From: Pinirhizobacter soli
GTDB taxonomy: Bacteria; Pseudomonadota; Gammaproteobacteria; Xanthomonadales; Rhodanobacteraceae
NCBI RefSeq assembly: GCF_015905305.1
Contig: NZ_JADZLQ010000004.1
Location: forward strand, 248,001-312,000
Direction: 5' to 3'
DNA length: 64,000 bases
The translations under genes and the position numbers were made by a program. The notes under the pieces are model-generated. The model was not told where the DNA came from, did not search any database, and was given only the letters and a program-made list of their open reading frames with translations. Positions 25,780 to 35,227 of the stretch are shown one piece after another (position 1 is the first letter of the stretch; each line of letters opens with the position of its first letter).

Positions 25780-26139
25780 CTACAGCGCGTCCGCGCCGCG
25801 TCCGAGCACCACTGATTCTTCGCTTACGTGCACTTCGACCTTTCGCAGGTGTTCGCCGCGGCAAGGTCCCATGGTGCAAAGGCCGCTGGCCGTGGCGAAA
25901 CTCGCGCCGTGCGCTGCGCACACCAGCACGCCGGCCTTGACCAGGAACTGTCCCGGCGCCCAATCAAGCCGGCGTCCGGCGTGCGGGCAGACATTGAGGT
26001 AGGCGCGCACATGGCCGCCTTCGCGCAGCACGATGATGGAGTCCTCGCCGTCGGCCAGCACCGCATCCACGGCGATGGCGCCGCCGTCGGGAATGTCCTC
26101 GAGCAAACACAGGGTTTGGCCGGGGGAAATACTAACCAT
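25780..26139 (-). CDS. Rieske [2Fe-2S] ferredoxin-type protein
   Basis: A 119-residue single-domain Rieske protein. Cluster ligands are C51/H53 in CPHAGRRLDW and C74/H77 in CAAHGASF. The short form without a membrane anchor resembles ferredoxin components of dioxygenases or nitrite-reductase small subunits. No oxygenase gene is adjacent, so its partner is unknown. ATG 26139 is preceded by GAGG; an upstream ATG at 26160 adds seven residues. It ends 3 bp from the SLC13 gene in convergent orientation. Confidence 0.82.
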   Translation of the reverse strand: MVSISPGQTLCLLEDIPDGGAIAVDAVLADGEDSIIVLREGGHVRAYLNVCPHAGRRLDWAPGQFLVKAGVLVCAAHGASFATASGLCTMGPCRGEHLRKVEVHVSEESVVLGRGADAL

Positions 26140-26217
26140 GGCACTTGCCTCACGGGGCATTTGGCCCCAAGGTGACAGTTCGATGAACCCGTCATTGTGC
26201 CATACGGATTTTTAACG

Positions 26218-26469
26218 ATGCGTTTCAATTTCCAGCCCATTCGCCGCTCCCGCCACCCGCTCATCCGTGCCCTGTCGGTGCTTGCGGGCCTTGCCGTGGT
26301 CGGCGTGTTGATGGTCTTTGGCGTGGTGGTCCTGGGCGTGCTCGTTGTCGGTGGCGGCGTGTTGATGGCCGTACGTCACTGGAAGCTCTCCCGCCAGCCG
26401 CAGGCGGCACGTACCCAGCGTCCAGCCAACGTGCTGGAAGGCGAATACGTGGTATTGCGCAACGGCTGA
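26218..26469 (+). CDS. Small hypothetical membrane protein
   Basis: An 83-residue protein with a basic N-terminus (RRSRHPLIRAL), one long hydrophobic segment or hairpin (about residues 20-50, Val/Gly/Leu-rich) and a polar tail ending NVLEGEYVVLRNG. The EGEYVVL tail recalls small uncharacterised proteobacterial inner-membrane proteins. No motif gives a function. It is divergent from the Rieske gene, and the ATG at 26218 is the only sensible start. Confidence 0.62.
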   Translation: MRFNFQPIRRSRHPLIRALSVLAGLAVVGVLMVFGVVVLGVLVVGGGVLMAVRHWKLSRQPQAARTQRPANVLEGEYVVLRNG

Positions 26470-26592
26470 TGCCGCCGGCACGGTGTCCGCCGTGCCTTGA
26501 ACCAGATTGATGGCTGCCGCGCAATCGCCGCGCTACCGCGACGTGCGCGGCGTCGCTATGGTGCTCATTCGAATTCCCCAGAAAAAGACGAC

Positions 26593-27516
26593 ATGGATTC
26601 CCGCGTCACCGCCCCCGCCCCGCACAACGCGGTTGCCACGCCCGGCCAGCCCGTGCCGGCACGCCCGTGGCTGGTGCCATTGGCGATGTTCGCGCTGTAT
26701 GTGATCTGGGGCTCCACCTACCTTGGAATCCGCTTCGCGCTGGAAAGCTATCCGCCGTTCCTTCTGTCGGGCATCCGTTTCCTCATTGCAGGCCTGGGTT
26801 TGCTCGCCGTCCTGGTGGTGCGCGGGGTAGCCCTGCCGACGGCGCGTCAATGGCGCAACGCGGCCATCACCGGCGTGCTGCTGCTGGGCATGGGCAATGG
26901 CTTTGTGTGTTTTGCCGAAGGCAGCGTGAGCTCCGGCATCGCGGCGGTAGCCGTGGCCAGCATGCCGCTGTTCGCCGCGGTGTATTCGGGGATGTACGGG
27001 CAATGGCCGACGCGGCGCGAAACGGTAGGCCTTGCCGTGGGCTTCATCGGCGTGATCGTGCTGAACCTGGGCAGCGGCCTGTCGAGCTCGCGGATCGGCG
27101 CGATCGCGCTGATTTTCGCCGCCAGCGCCTGGGCCTTTGGTTCGGTGTGGAGCAAGCGACAGGACATGCCATCGGGGCCGATGAACACTGCCGCGCAGAT
27201 GACCTGCGCCAGCGTCGTGCTGATCATCTTCGCGCTTGCGCTGGGCGAGCGCATGCCCGCCCATCCCACGCTGCGCGCCACGCTTGCCCTGGCGTACCTG
27301 GTGGTATTCGGCTCCATCATCGCCTTCAGTGCCTACCTTTATGTCCTGAAGACGGTGCGTCCGGCCGTGGCCACCAGCTACGCCTACGTGAACCCGCCCG
27401 TCGCCGTGTTGTTCGGCGTGCTGGTGGCAGGTGAAACCGTGGGCCCGTTCGACCTGGCCGGCATGGCGATCATCCTGGTGGGCGTGGGCATCATCACGCT
27501 GCTGCGCGCCCGGTAA
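26593..27516 (+). CDS. yedA: EamA/DMT-superfamily exporter (YedA-like)
   Basis: A 307-residue protein with ten predicted transmembrane helices forming two EamA repeats (about 30-160 and 170-305). The first repeat opens with FALYVIWGSTYLGIRFALE, the second ends SYAYVNPPVAVLFGVLVAGE. Such carriers export amino acids, drugs or metabolites; the YedA resemblance is based on the WGSTYL/RFALES opening and does not define a substrate. ATG 26593 begins a short cytoplasmic tail before the first helix. The next gene starts about 45 bp downstream in the same direction. Confidence 0.86.
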   Translation: MDSRVTAPAPHNAVATPGQPVPARPWLVPLAMFALYVIWGSTYLGIRFALESYPPFLLSGIRFLIAGLGLLAVLVVRGVALPTARQWRNAAITGVLLLGMGNGFVCFAEGSVSSGIAAVAVASMPLFAAVYSGMYGQWPTRRETVGLAVGFIGVIVLNLGSGLSSSRIGAIALIFAASAWAFGSVWSKRQDMPSGPMNTAAQMTCASVVLIIFALALGERMPAHPTLRATLALAYLVVFGSIIAFSAYLYVLKTVRPAVATSYAYVNPPVAVLFGVLVAGETVGPFDLAGMAIILVGVGIITLLRAR

Positions 27517-27560
27517 AACCAGCAAGCTTGGCTTGCGGGACAACCAGGCATGGCGCGACC

Positions 27561-29060
27561 ATGTCCGGCATGCCACCGCCGCAAGGGGAAACACGTTTGA
27601 CGACGGAAAGCGAAGGACTGCTGGCCCGCGCGGCGTTGCGTTGCGCCGCCTGGGCCGAGCGATGGTTTCCCGATGCCTGGGTGTTCGCAGCCCTTGCTGT
27701 TGGCGTGGTTGCGGTCGCCGCGATCGTGATGGGCGCCCTGCCCGGCCCTGGCGCCGCGACTGGTTTCATCGATCTGCTGCCGCGCAGCGTGGGATCGGCT
27801 AGCACCGCTTTCGGCGACGGCTTCTGGAGCCTGATCCCGTTCACCATGCAAATGGCCTTTGTCGTGATCGGCGGCTACGTGGTGGCCACGGCGCCGGTGG
27901 TGGCGCGGTTCATCGATTTCCTGGCCCGTGTACCGCGAAGTGGCCGTTCGGCGGTGTGCTACGTGGGCCTGGTGAGCATGCTGGCATCGCTCTTGAGCTG
28001 GGGTTTCTCGTTGGTCTTCGGCGGCCTGCTGGTACGGGCGCTGGCCCGGCGGCAGGAGTTGAAAATCGACTACCGGGCCGCGGGCGCTGCGGCGTACCTG
28101 GGCCTGGGTGCCATATGGGCCATGGGCCTTAGCTCGTCGGCTGCTCAATTGCAGGCCAATCCCGCCAGCATGCCGCCGGGGCTGTTAGCCATCACCGGCG
28201 TGTTGCCGTTCTCGCAGACGATCTTCCTGTGGCAGTCGCAGGTGTTGCTCATCTGCCTGATCGTAGTGTCGCTGATCGTGTGCTGGCTTACGGCGCCGGG
28301 CGACGCCAATGCCCGTACGGCGAGCGAATTCGTGGTGGATTCAAACCATGCCACGCCGAAGCTGCCACCGCGCGAGCGGCCCGGCGAATGGCTCGAGTAC
28401 AGTCCCTTGCTGTCGGTCGTGGTGGGGCTGCTGGGGCTGGGTTGGCTGGTGCACGAGTTCGTTGCCAAGCCGGTGGTCACGGCCATCGCCAACCTCAACA
28501 CCTACAACTTGCTGTTCCTTACCGTGGGGATGTTGCTGCACTGGCGTCCACGAAGCTTCCTGAACGCAGTGGCGCGCGCCGTGCCCAGCACGTCTGGTGT
28601 GTTGATCCAGTTTCCGCTGTACGGCGGCATCGCGGCCTTGCTTACCCAGGCCCGCGGTGCCGATGGTCAAACCCTGGCTCACCACCTTGCCAACGCTTTC
28701 GTCCACGTGGCCTCGCATGACACCTACACCCTGGTGATGGGCGCGTACTCCGCGGTGCTGGGGTTCTTCGTGCCCTCCGGAGGCGGCAAGTGGGTGATCG
28801 AGGCGCCGTACGTGATGCAGGCCGCCAACGACCTGCACGTCCACCTGGGTTGGGCGGTACAGGTGTACAACGCGGCTGAGGCGCTGCCGAACCTGATCAA
28901 CCCGTTCTGGATGCTGCCGCTGTTGGGCGTACTGGGACTGAAGGCGCGGGATATCGTGGGCTTTACCTTCATCCAGCTACTGGTGCACATCCCGCTGGTG
29001 TTGGGGTTGTTGTGGCTGCTGGGCACGACGCTGCACTACGTGCCGCCGGTGATTCCCTGA
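27561..29060 (+). CDS. atoE: Short-chain fatty acid transporter, AtoE family
   Basis: A permease of about 499 residues with roughly ten to twelve hydrophobic segments. It matches the AtoE/TIGR00366 family: RWFPDAWVFAALAVG near the N-terminus, LVSMLASLLSWGFSLVFGG, QFPLYGGIAALL, and FFVPSGGGKWVIEAPYVM near the end. The family takes up short-chain fatty acids such as butyrate or acetoacetate. Starts at ATG 27561, ATG 27570 or TTG 27597 are possible; the TTG has AAGGGGAA 6 bp upstream. No ato catabolic genes are adjacent. Confidence 0.84.
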   Translation: MSGMPPPQGETRLTTESEGLLARAALRCAAWAERWFPDAWVFAALAVGVVAVAAIVMGALPGPGAATGFIDLLPRSVGSASTAFGDGFWSLIPFTMQMAFVVIGGYVVATAPVVARFIDFLARVPRSGRSAVCYVGLVSMLASLLSWGFSLVFGGLLVRALARRQELKIDYRAAGAAAYLGLGAIWAMGLSSSAAQLQANPASMPPGLLAITGVLPFSQTIFLWQSQVLLICLIVVSLIVCWLTAPGDANARTASEFVVDSNHATPKLPPRERPGEWLEYSPLLSVVVGLLGLGWLVHEFVAKPVVTAIANLNTYNLLFLTVGMLLHWRPRSFLNAVARAVPSTSGVLIQFPLYGGIAALLTQARGADGQTLAHHLANAFVHVASHDTYTLVMGAYSAVLGFFVPSGGGKWVIEAPYVMQAANDLHVHLGWAVQVYNAAEALPNLINPFWMLPLLGVLGLKARDIVGFTFIQLLVHIPLVLGLLWLLGTTLHYVPPVIP

Positions 29061-29097
29061 GGCAGGTGCGCAACCACCCACCCAAGGGAACTTTTGG

Positions 29098-30249
29098 TTA
29101 GTTGCTGCCGGACGGCACCTGGCCATTGGCAAAGTAAGGCCGGATGGTCGGCCAGATCACCTCGATGGCATTGCCCTGGTTGCTGCCGGCGATGGCTGAA
29201 TTGTGTAGGACGCGCGCGCGGTGGCTTTGGCGATCGATCACGGGGGAACCTGAGCTGCCGCCCTCGGTATCGCACGTATAGCGCCTCATGTTGCCCGCGA
29301 TCGACGCGATGCTGCAGGCGCGCTGCGAATCGTCCGTGCGGGCAATCTGCTTCGGACGTCCGCCGCCGTGCTGGGGAATATATACGGGCTGGCCCACCGC
29401 CAGCGGCGTGACATCCAGGCCGAGGTAGCCATACCTTGCCACCTTGCCGGACGAAAATTCCGCATCGTTGAGCGTGAACAGCTGGAAGTCTCGACCCGCA
29501 TCCCCCACCAGGCGCTGGCCTCCACGCACCTTGGTGCCCTGGGTGGTGGCATCGCTACCTCCGCACGCGGCGTGCTCGTAGCCAAACCAGAATTCAAAAT
29601 CAGCCGGGTTCTGTTGATTGCCGATGACATGATGGTTGGTAAGCATGCGGTTTTCTGCGCCCACCCGCCACGCCGTGGCCACGTAACCGGAGCCGTAGAC
29701 CCGCGCAACGGCCTGCGAGCGGCGATACATGGTTGCATCTGTGGCCAGCACGCAAGCAGGACGTTCACGCTGGTCGGCGCCAATGACCGCGAACCCGGTG
29801 ATAGGAGCGAAGCCGACATCGACGCGATCGACGACCAGGGCGAAGGCTCGGCCAGTGTTGCTTCCGTCGTGGCGCACGGTGACGGTGGTGGCGTCGCCTT
29901 CGACCGACTTGGCGTAGTAACCATCCTCGCCACTTCCCGATGCTACGTCGTTGGCATCGAATTGATCAACCACTTCGCCTGAGGCATTGGCCAGTTCCAC
30001 CCACGCACCCTCGGGAAGGTACACCGATGAAAAATGCAGGCGGAGGAAGGTAGCGCCCGGACGCGACACAACGGTGGATGGGAAATAGCCGGGCGCCAGC
30101 CAACCGCTCAGCACCTGTCGTGCCTCCTCGATGTCGGCCACGCGCACAGGTGAGGGCAAGGTCGGCTCGGCGGTCTCGGCGAAGCTCGAAGCAGCGCCGG
30201 CTATCGACAGCATGGCTACAGAAAGACGAAAAAGGCTGGTGGATCGCAT
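29098..30249 (-). CDS. Secreted trypsin-like serine peptidase
   Basis: A 383-residue protein with a signal peptide (about 1-24), an N-terminal pro-region (about 25-165) and a chymotrypsin-fold domain. The catalytic triad is predicted as H207 in MLTNHHVIG, D254 in DFQLFTL and S333 in EGGSSGSPV. Cysteines at about 166, 229, 312 and 326 could form disulfides. The arrangement resembles lysyl-endopeptidase/secreted proteases of Lysobacter and relatives. The ATG at 30249 is preceded by GGAG. It is convergent with atoE, a single gene. Confidence 0.84.
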   Translation of the reverse strand: MRSTSLFRLSVAMLSIAGAASSFAETAEPTLPSPVRVADIEEARQVLSGWLAPGYFPSTVVSRPGATFLRLHFSSVYLPEGAWVELANASGEVVDQFDANDVASGSGEDGYYAKSVEGDATTVTVRHDGSNTGRAFALVVDRVDVGFAPITGFAVIGADQRERPACVLATDATMYRRSQAVARVYGSGYVATAWRVGAENRMLTNHHVIGNQQNPADFEFWFGYEHAACGGSDATTQGTKVRGGQRLVGDAGRDFQLFTLNDAEFSSGKVARYGYLGLDVTPLAVGQPVYIPQHGGGRPKQIARTDDSQRACSIASIAGNMRRYTCDTEGGSSGSPVIDRQSHRARVLHNSAIAGSNQGNAIEVIWPTIRPYFANGQVPSGSN

Positions 30250-30397
30250 GAATTTCTCCAGGAGGTGGGGCGCGTTGTTGCGCCCCACCAACATGCTCCT
30301 GGAGTTCAGACCGGCGTATCGGCCTTCCGCTCGTTAACCATATGGATCATGCCCCGCCGGAATAACCTTTACTGCCCTTCGTTTGGCCGATGCAGGC

Positions 30398-31714
30398 CTA
30401 CAGCTCTCGCAAGGCTGTCGTCACCGGCAAGCGAGCGGCACGCACCGCGGGGAACAGGCCGCCGATGAAGCCGATCGCCAGTGCCCACTTGACGCCTGTC
30501 CACAGCAGTGCGCCGGTCACCTTCAACTCGAAGCTCAATTGCCCCACGGTGCCTGCAGCCAGTGTCGATGCGCTATAGCCGTTGAAGATCAGCCAGGCCA
30601 GCACACCGCCGATGACGCCGCCGATCAGTGCAAGCAACATGGTTTCGAGCATGATCGCCACCACCACCGGCAAGCCGCGGAAACCGATGGCGCGTAGCGT
30701 GGCGATTTCCCGTGCACGGGCGGCCACGGCGGCGAACATGGTATTGAGCGCGCCGAACATGGCACCGATGCCCATGATCAGGCCCACCACGATGCCCATG
30801 ATGCGAATCACCTTGGCCGTGCCCTCGGACTGCTTGTTGAAGTAATCCAGGGTGGTGTCCACGTCCACTTTCAGCTGCGGGTTGCCTTCCAGGGAGGATT
30901 TGAACGCCTCGTACTTCGACGGATCGGCAAGCTTCACCGTGACCGATGCGCGGCTGCTGCCGCGGCGGTAGGTATCGGCAACGACGGCGGCATCGCCCCA
31001 CACTTCCGAATCCATCGCGTTGTCGGCGGCGAAGATGCCCACGACCGTCCAGGCCTGGTTGCCAAGGCGGATCTCGTGGCCCGGCACCATCCCGGCGAAT
31101 TGCTTCACCGCACCCTTGCCCACGATGAGTTCGCGCATGCCGGGCTTGAAGTTACGGCCTTGGATGATCTTTACCTCCGGGCGCACCGCCCAGGCCTGTT
31201 CACCCACGCCGCGTAACTGCACGCTGCCTTCCTCGTCGGCGGCACCGCCCTTGATGGGGAGGTTCGCCGCCACGACAAGCTCGGGCGAGGCAATGGGCTT
31301 TCCTTGCGCATCTTGCGCGATGCCCTCGGCCTGCGGAATCAGCACGACGCTGTCGCGATCGAGCACGGACATCACTTCCGAAGCCGAAGACCCGCGCATG
31401 ACGATGGCGGTATCGGCGCTGCCGGTCTTGCGCAGGGTCTGGCTGTAGCCTTCGGCCATGGCCAGTAGCGCCACCAACACGCCCACGACGCCGGCAATGC
31501 CGATGACGATGACCGATGCCGAACCTAAGCGCTGGCGCAGCGTGCTTACGCCCACGGCAGTGACCGAGGCCGCCTGCCCGCCGCTGCGGGTAAACAACAG
31601 CCACGCCGCCAGCACGACGGCCAGGGCCAGCGCCAGGTACCAGGGCAGGAAGATCCAACCGACGATCACCGCCACCAGCAGGATAAGCAAACCAAGATTG
31701 ATCAGGAATCGCAT
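30398..31714 (-). CDS. ABC transporter permease, FtsX/MacB type (second permease)
   Basis: A 438-residue permease with two N-terminal hydrophobic segments (about 3-45), a MacB periplasmic core domain (about 80-270, GSADTAIVMRGSSASEV, VGIFAADNAMDSEVWGD) and three C-terminal FtsX helices (about 310-430: RAREIATLRAIGFRG, FPAVRAARLPV). It is last in a four-gene exporter operon and 10 bp after the other permease. The extra N-terminal double helix differs from ordinary MacB permeases. The ATG at 31714 has GGGAGA upstream. Confidence 0.84.
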   Translation of the reverse strand: MRFLINLGLLILLVAVIVGWIFLPWYLALALAVVLAAWLLFTRSGGQAASVTAVGVSTLRQRLGSASVIVIGIAGVVGVLVALLAMAEGYSQTLRKTGSADTAIVMRGSSASEVMSVLDRDSVVLIPQAEGIAQDAQGKPIASPELVVAANLPIKGGAADEEGSVQLRGVGEQAWAVRPEVKIIQGRNFKPGMRELIVGKGAVKQFAGMVPGHEIRLGNQAWTVVGIFAADNAMDSEVWGDAAVVADTYRRGSSRASVTVKLADPSKYEAFKSSLEGNPQLKVDVDTTLDYFNKQSEGTAKVIRIMGIVVGLIMGIGAMFGALNTMFAAVAARAREIATLRAIGFRGLPVVVAIMLETMLLALIGGVIGGVLAWLIFNGYSASTLAAGTVGQLSFELKVTGALLWTGVKWALAIGFIGGLFPAVRAARLPVTTALREL

Positions 31715-31724
31715 GTGGTTCTCC

Positions 31725-32891
31725 CTAGCGTCCGGCCAATGCATCGACGATGTTCAAGCGCATGGCGCGTAGCGCGGGCAGCAAGCCGACCAAGAGGCCG
31801 ATCACCACCATCAGCACCAGGCCCAGCACCCAGGTGTTCGCACCCACCCCGGGGAGGTTCAGCATGCCGCCGCTGCCCGCCGCAAGCGCCGGCACTACCA
31901 CGGTAGCCAGGCCCAGGCCGATCACCCCGCCAAGCAACACCAGCAGGACGGATTCGGCCAGCACCATGCTGAGCACGCTGCCGCTGGGGAAACCGATGGT
32001 CTTGAGCACCGCCAGTTCGCTGGTGCGCTCGCGCACCGCCTGCATCATGGTGTTGCCCGACAACAGCAGCAGGGTGAAGAACACAGCGCCCATGATCGAG
32101 CCCACGATCAGGCCGATGTCGGCCAGCTGCTTCATCCAGCTGGCAGTGGCGGCCTGTTCGGTCTGCGTGCGGGTTTCATGGTCGGAATTGGCCGAGATCG
32201 CATCAATTGCCTTGGCCACGCGATCAGCCTGGTTGACGTCGGTCACGCGGGTGACATACCAGCCGACGTTACCCTGGTTGTACGGGGTGGTCTCGTCGAA
32301 GTACTTCCAGTGCAGCAGCATCATGGCGTCGAAGAAGGCGCCGGCTTTCTTGTCCTTCGAATGGATGATGCCGACGATGTCGAAGTTCCAGTTCTTGTCG
32401 CCTTGCCTGTTGGGGAAGATGGTCGACTGCATCGGGATCTTGTCGCCCACCTTCCAGCCGAAGCGCTTGGCCAGTTTCTCACCCACCAGCACGCCGGTAC
32501 GGGTGTCGTCGAAGGCCTTGCGCTCGGCCGCGCTCACGTCCATCTCGGGATAGAGGTCGACGTAATTGTTGTCCACCGCGAAGCTGAAGACCTGGTTGTG
32601 CGGGTCCTGGTAGGCGCCGCCGAACCAGTTGGCGTAGGTCACCATCTTCACCCCGGGTACCTGGGCGATCTGCGCTCCAAGCGCCGAGGGCAAGGTCTGG
32701 ATGAAAGAAAGCTTCGAGCCGGTCTGCAGGCGCTGCGCGCCGTTGGCGCTTTGCCCAGCCTGATTGAACGAAGTACGCACGGCATCGAGCATGCCGAACA
32801 GCAAGAACGCGGTGATGATGGAAACGAGGGTAAGGATGGTGCGGGTCTTGCGCCGGAACAGCGCCGCCCATATCAGGTGCAGGTATTTCAT
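31725..32891 (-). CDS. ABC transporter permease, FtsX/MacB type (first permease)
   Basis: A 388-residue permease. TM1 follows the FRRKTRTILTLVSIITAFLL N-terminus, a MacB_PCD periplasmic domain spans about 40-250, and three C-terminal helices contain RERTSELAVLKTIGFPSGSV and LLPALRAMRLNIVDALAGR. It pairs with the downstream permease to form a heterodimer served by the adjacent ATPase. It is 12 bp after the ATPase gene. Such systems export peptides, lipoproteins or antibiotics; the cargo is unknown. Confidence 0.86.
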   Translation of the reverse strand: MKYLHLIWAALFRRKTRTILTLVSIITAFLLFGMLDAVRTSFNQAGQSANGAQRLQTGSKLSFIQTLPSALGAQIAQVPGVKMVTYANWFGGAYQDPHNQVFSFAVDNNYVDLYPEMDVSAAERKAFDDTRTGVLVGEKLAKRFGWKVGDKIPMQSTIFPNRQGDKNWNFDIVGIIHSKDKKAGAFFDAMMLLHWKYFDETTPYNQGNVGWYVTRVTDVNQADRVAKAIDAISANSDHETRTQTEQAATASWMKQLADIGLIVGSIMGAVFFTLLLLSGNTMMQAVRERTSELAVLKTIGFPSGSVLSMVLAESVLLVLLGGVIGLGLATVVVPALAAGSGGMLNLPGVGANTWVLGLVLMVVIGLLVGLLPALRAMRLNIVDALAGR

Positions 32892-32903
32892 GACCGGCTC
32901 CTT

Positions 32904-33590
32904 TTAGGCGGTTGCCTGTTCGACCAGGGTGCCCTTGTCCAGGTGCAGGATGTGATTGGCAGCCTCGGCGGCCTTGGGATCGTGGGTGACCATCACGATG
33001 GTCTTGCCGTGCTCGCGGTTGAGTTCCCGCAGCAGGCCAAGCACTTCTTCGGCCGACTGGCGGTCCAGATCACCGGTGGGCTCGTCGCATACCAGCAAGG
33101 TGGGATCGGAAACGATCGCCCGGGCAATGGCCACGCGCTGTTGCTGGCCGCCAGAGAGTTCGCTGGGCTTGTGCGAGGAGCGATCGTCCAGTCCCACCAG
33201 CTTCAGTGCAACGGCTGCGTTCTGCTTGCGCTGCGAAGCGGAAAGCTTGGTCAGCAGCAACGGCAGCTCCACGTTGCGCTGCGCCGAAAGCATCGGCATC
33301 AGGTTGTAGAACTGGAACACGAAACCCACGTGCTGCGCACGCCAGCGCGCCAGCTGGCCGCCACCGAGCTGGTCGATGCGCTGGCCACCCACGGTGATGT
33401 TGCCGCCGGTGGGCGAATCCAAGCCCCCGATGAGGTTCAGCAAGGTGGTCTTGCCCGAACCGGAGGGACCCATCAAGGCGAGGAAATCGCCTTGCTCGAT
33501 GGCAAGATTGACACCGTGCAGCACTTCCACCTTCTGCTTGCCGCGCTCATACACCTTGCTGACGTCGCGGATGTCGATAAGCGTACCCAT
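32904..33590 (-). CDS. ABC transporter ATP-binding protein, MacB/LolD type
   Basis: A 228-residue nucleotide-binding subunit. Walker [10 protein letters not shown] (about 40-48), Q-loop [16 protein letters not shown], signature [15 protein letters not shown], Walker [13 protein letters not shown] and H-loop VTHDP are all intact. The [18 protein letters not shown] stretch is typical of the MacB/LolD subfamily. ATG 33590 is chosen because GGGAGAGG precedes it. It sits between the membrane-fusion adaptor and the two permeases. Confidence 0.92.
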   Translation of the reverse strand: MGTLIDIRDVSKVYERGKQKVEVLHGVNLAIEQGDFLALMGPSGSGKTTLLNLIGGLDSPTGGNITVGGQRIDQLGGGQLARWRAQHVGFVFQFYNLMPMLSAQRNVELPLLLTKLSASQRKQNAAVALKLVGLDDRSSHKPSELSGGQQQRVAIARAIVSDPTLLVCDEPTGDLDRQSAEEVLGLLRELNREHGKTIVMVTHDPKAAEAANHILHLDKGTLVEQATA

Positions 33591-33662
33591 GGTCCTCTCC
33601 CGATCGGTGCGCCGGCGGCGTGCCGGCAAGGTAATGCGTTGTTGATGACTGAAAATCCTGGT

Positions 33663-34904
33663 TCAGGGCGTTTTCGCCGGCTCCACCGCGGCGCCGTCGT
33701 GAAGCTCGTCCGCCGGCGACACCACCACGGTGTCGCCGGCGTTCACGGCCGACGGCACCAGCCGAAGTTCGCCATAACTTTGCGCAGCGGGCGTCACCGC
33801 GTGCTGGCGCGCGCGGTTGTCGGCCACCACGAACACCACGTCGTGGCCATCGCGCTGCACGATCGCCTTGGCCGGCACCAGCACGCCCTTCGGCGGCGCC
33901 GCGGCCCGCACGGGCCGAGCATCCAGGAAGGACACACGCACGCCCATGTCCGGCACGATGCGTTCGTCCTTCAATTCCAGTGCCACGCGTACCTTCACCG
34001 TGGCCTTGCCGCGGTCGGCGGCAGGAACGATGGCGATCACGTGGGCGGGAATTTTCCAATCGGGATAGGCGTCCAGGACGGCCTCGGCAGCCATGTCGGG
34101 CTTGACGCGGCCGATATAGGCCTCGTTGACATCCACGTCGATTTCCAGCGAATCCATGTCGACGATGGTGCCCACGCCCGTGCGGGTAAAGCCGCCACCG
34201 GCCGAAAGCGGCGAGACGATTTCGCCTACCTGCGCGGCCTTGTCGGTGATCACGCCGTCGAAGGGGGCGCGTACCACGGTGTAGTCGTAGTTCACCTGGG
34301 CCACGTTCACTTGCGACTGCGCCGATTCGGCCTGTCGCTGGGCCGAACGCAACTGGGCCACCAGCGCATCGGTGGTGGCACGCTGCTGCTCGGCGGACTG
34401 TTTCGACACCAGGCCACGCTGGGCCAGGGCATCGGCGCGGATGACATCACGGCGCGCCTGTTCGAGTTGGGCCGATACTTGCGATGCCTGTGCGCTGGCC
34501 GCCAAGGCGCTGGCCTTGGTGGCCTCGAGGCTGGCGCGGTAGCCGTTGTCGTCCAGACGAGCCAGCACCTGGCCCTTCTTCACCCGGTCGCCTTCCTCGA
34601 TCAACACCTCGGTGAGCGTGCCGGTGATCTGCGCCGATACCGTGGCCTGGCGGCGCGCGGTGATGTAACCGGTGGCCTGCAGCACGGAGCCGGCACCGGA
34701 CTGCGCCGTCGGCGCCGTGGCCTGGGCCGTCTGCACGGGCAGCGCCTTGGTGCCCAGCAACCACCAGGCAACAGCGGCGCCGATGGCCAGCACCAGCACT
34801 ACCACGCCGACGATGATGGCGACCTTCAGGCCGTTGCCGCCACCGTGCGACTCGCGCTGGGCATGGTCGATGCGCAGTTGCTTCAAGAGTTCCGCGTTGC
34901 TCAT
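33663..34904 (-). CDS. MacA-like periplasmic adaptor (HlyD/RND membrane-fusion protein)
   Basis: A 413-residue adaptor with an N-terminal anchor helix (about 26-49), a lipoyl domain split around a coiled coil (SAQITGTLTEVLIEEGDRVK, then helices about 125-200 rich in Ala/Gln) and YDYTVVRAPFDGVITDKAAQ. Beta-barrel and membrane-proximal domains complete it, ending VVSPADELHDG. It links the ABC permeases to an outer-membrane exit duct; no TolC-like gene is in the operon. The ATG at 34904 is preceded by a purine-rich AGGGAAAGGGAAAGGG. Confidence 0.88.
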   Translation of the reverse strand: MSNAELLKQLRIDHAQRESHGGGNGLKVAIIVGVVVLVLAIGAAVAWWLLGTKALPVQTAQATAPTAQSGAGSVLQATGYITARRQATVSAQITGTLTEVLIEEGDRVKKGQVLARLDDNGYRASLEATKASALAASAQASQVSAQLEQARRDVIRADALAQRGLVSKQSAEQQRATTDALVAQLRSAQRQAESAQSQVNVAQVNYDYTVVRAPFDGVITDKAAQVGEIVSPLSAGGGFTRTGVGTIVDMDSLEIDVDVNEAYIGRVKPDMAAEAVLDAYPDWKIPAHVIAIVPAADRGKATVKVRVALELKDERIVPDMGVRVSFLDARPVRAAAPPKGVLVPAKAIVQRDGHDVVFVVADNRARQHAVTPAAQSYGELRLVPSAVNAGDTVVVSPADELHDGAAVEPAKTP

Positions 34905-35026
34905 CCCTTTCCCTTTCCCTGTAGGTCCGCGTGGCTGTACCACGCATCGCGCCGTGGGTTTGGCGATGGTGCTAGCTTGGCTGATGCCCCACATGCCAAG
35001 TAATGGCGGCCGATCAACCGCCTTCG

Positions 35027-35040
35027 ATGACAGCTGTCAT
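35027..35040. promoter_or_regulatory. 14-bp perfect palindrome upstream of the ABC exporter operon
   Basis: ATGACAGCTGTCAT reads identically on both strands. It lies about 120 bp upstream of the MacA-like start and shares the inner ACA-TGT halves with the second palindrome at 35151-35168. Possible repressor operator. Confidence 0.4.
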
Positions 35041-35150
35041 TCGTGCGGATGCCCCTTCGAACACGCTCCGCCCGGCAGGATACGGGGCCGGGCGGGCAAA
35101 AACACGACCTGGCACATCTATGCCTAGGCAGGTATTTCTGCCGGATAAGG

Positions 35151-35168
35151 AACCTGTCACGACAGGTT
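35151..35168. promoter_or_regulatory. 18-bp palindrome upstream of the FAH gene
   Basis: AACCTGTC-AC-GACAGGTT, with 8-bp perfect arms and a 2-bp centre, 60 bp before the FAH start codon. The geometry suits a TetR- or GntR-type dimer. No such regulator gene is adjacent. Confidence 0.45.
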
Positions 35169-35227
35169 TGACAGCGCAGGCACCCCCGCGCACGATGGAT
35201 CTTCCCCTTCGCTGAAGTACGTCCCCC

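Larger units (their letters stand above)
34905..35227. other. Intergenic region between divergent ABC-exporter operon and FAH gene
   Basis: About 320 bp with no credible gene. It holds divergent control sequences, including two clear palindromes described separately, and a GC-rich patch around 35080-35100. No tRNA or terminator with a T-run was seen. Confidence 0.5.

Noticed and set aside
32178..35003. 941-codon plus-strand open frame across the ABC exporter operon
   Set aside because: It is antisense to four well-supported genes; long antisense frames are expected in GC-rich DNA.
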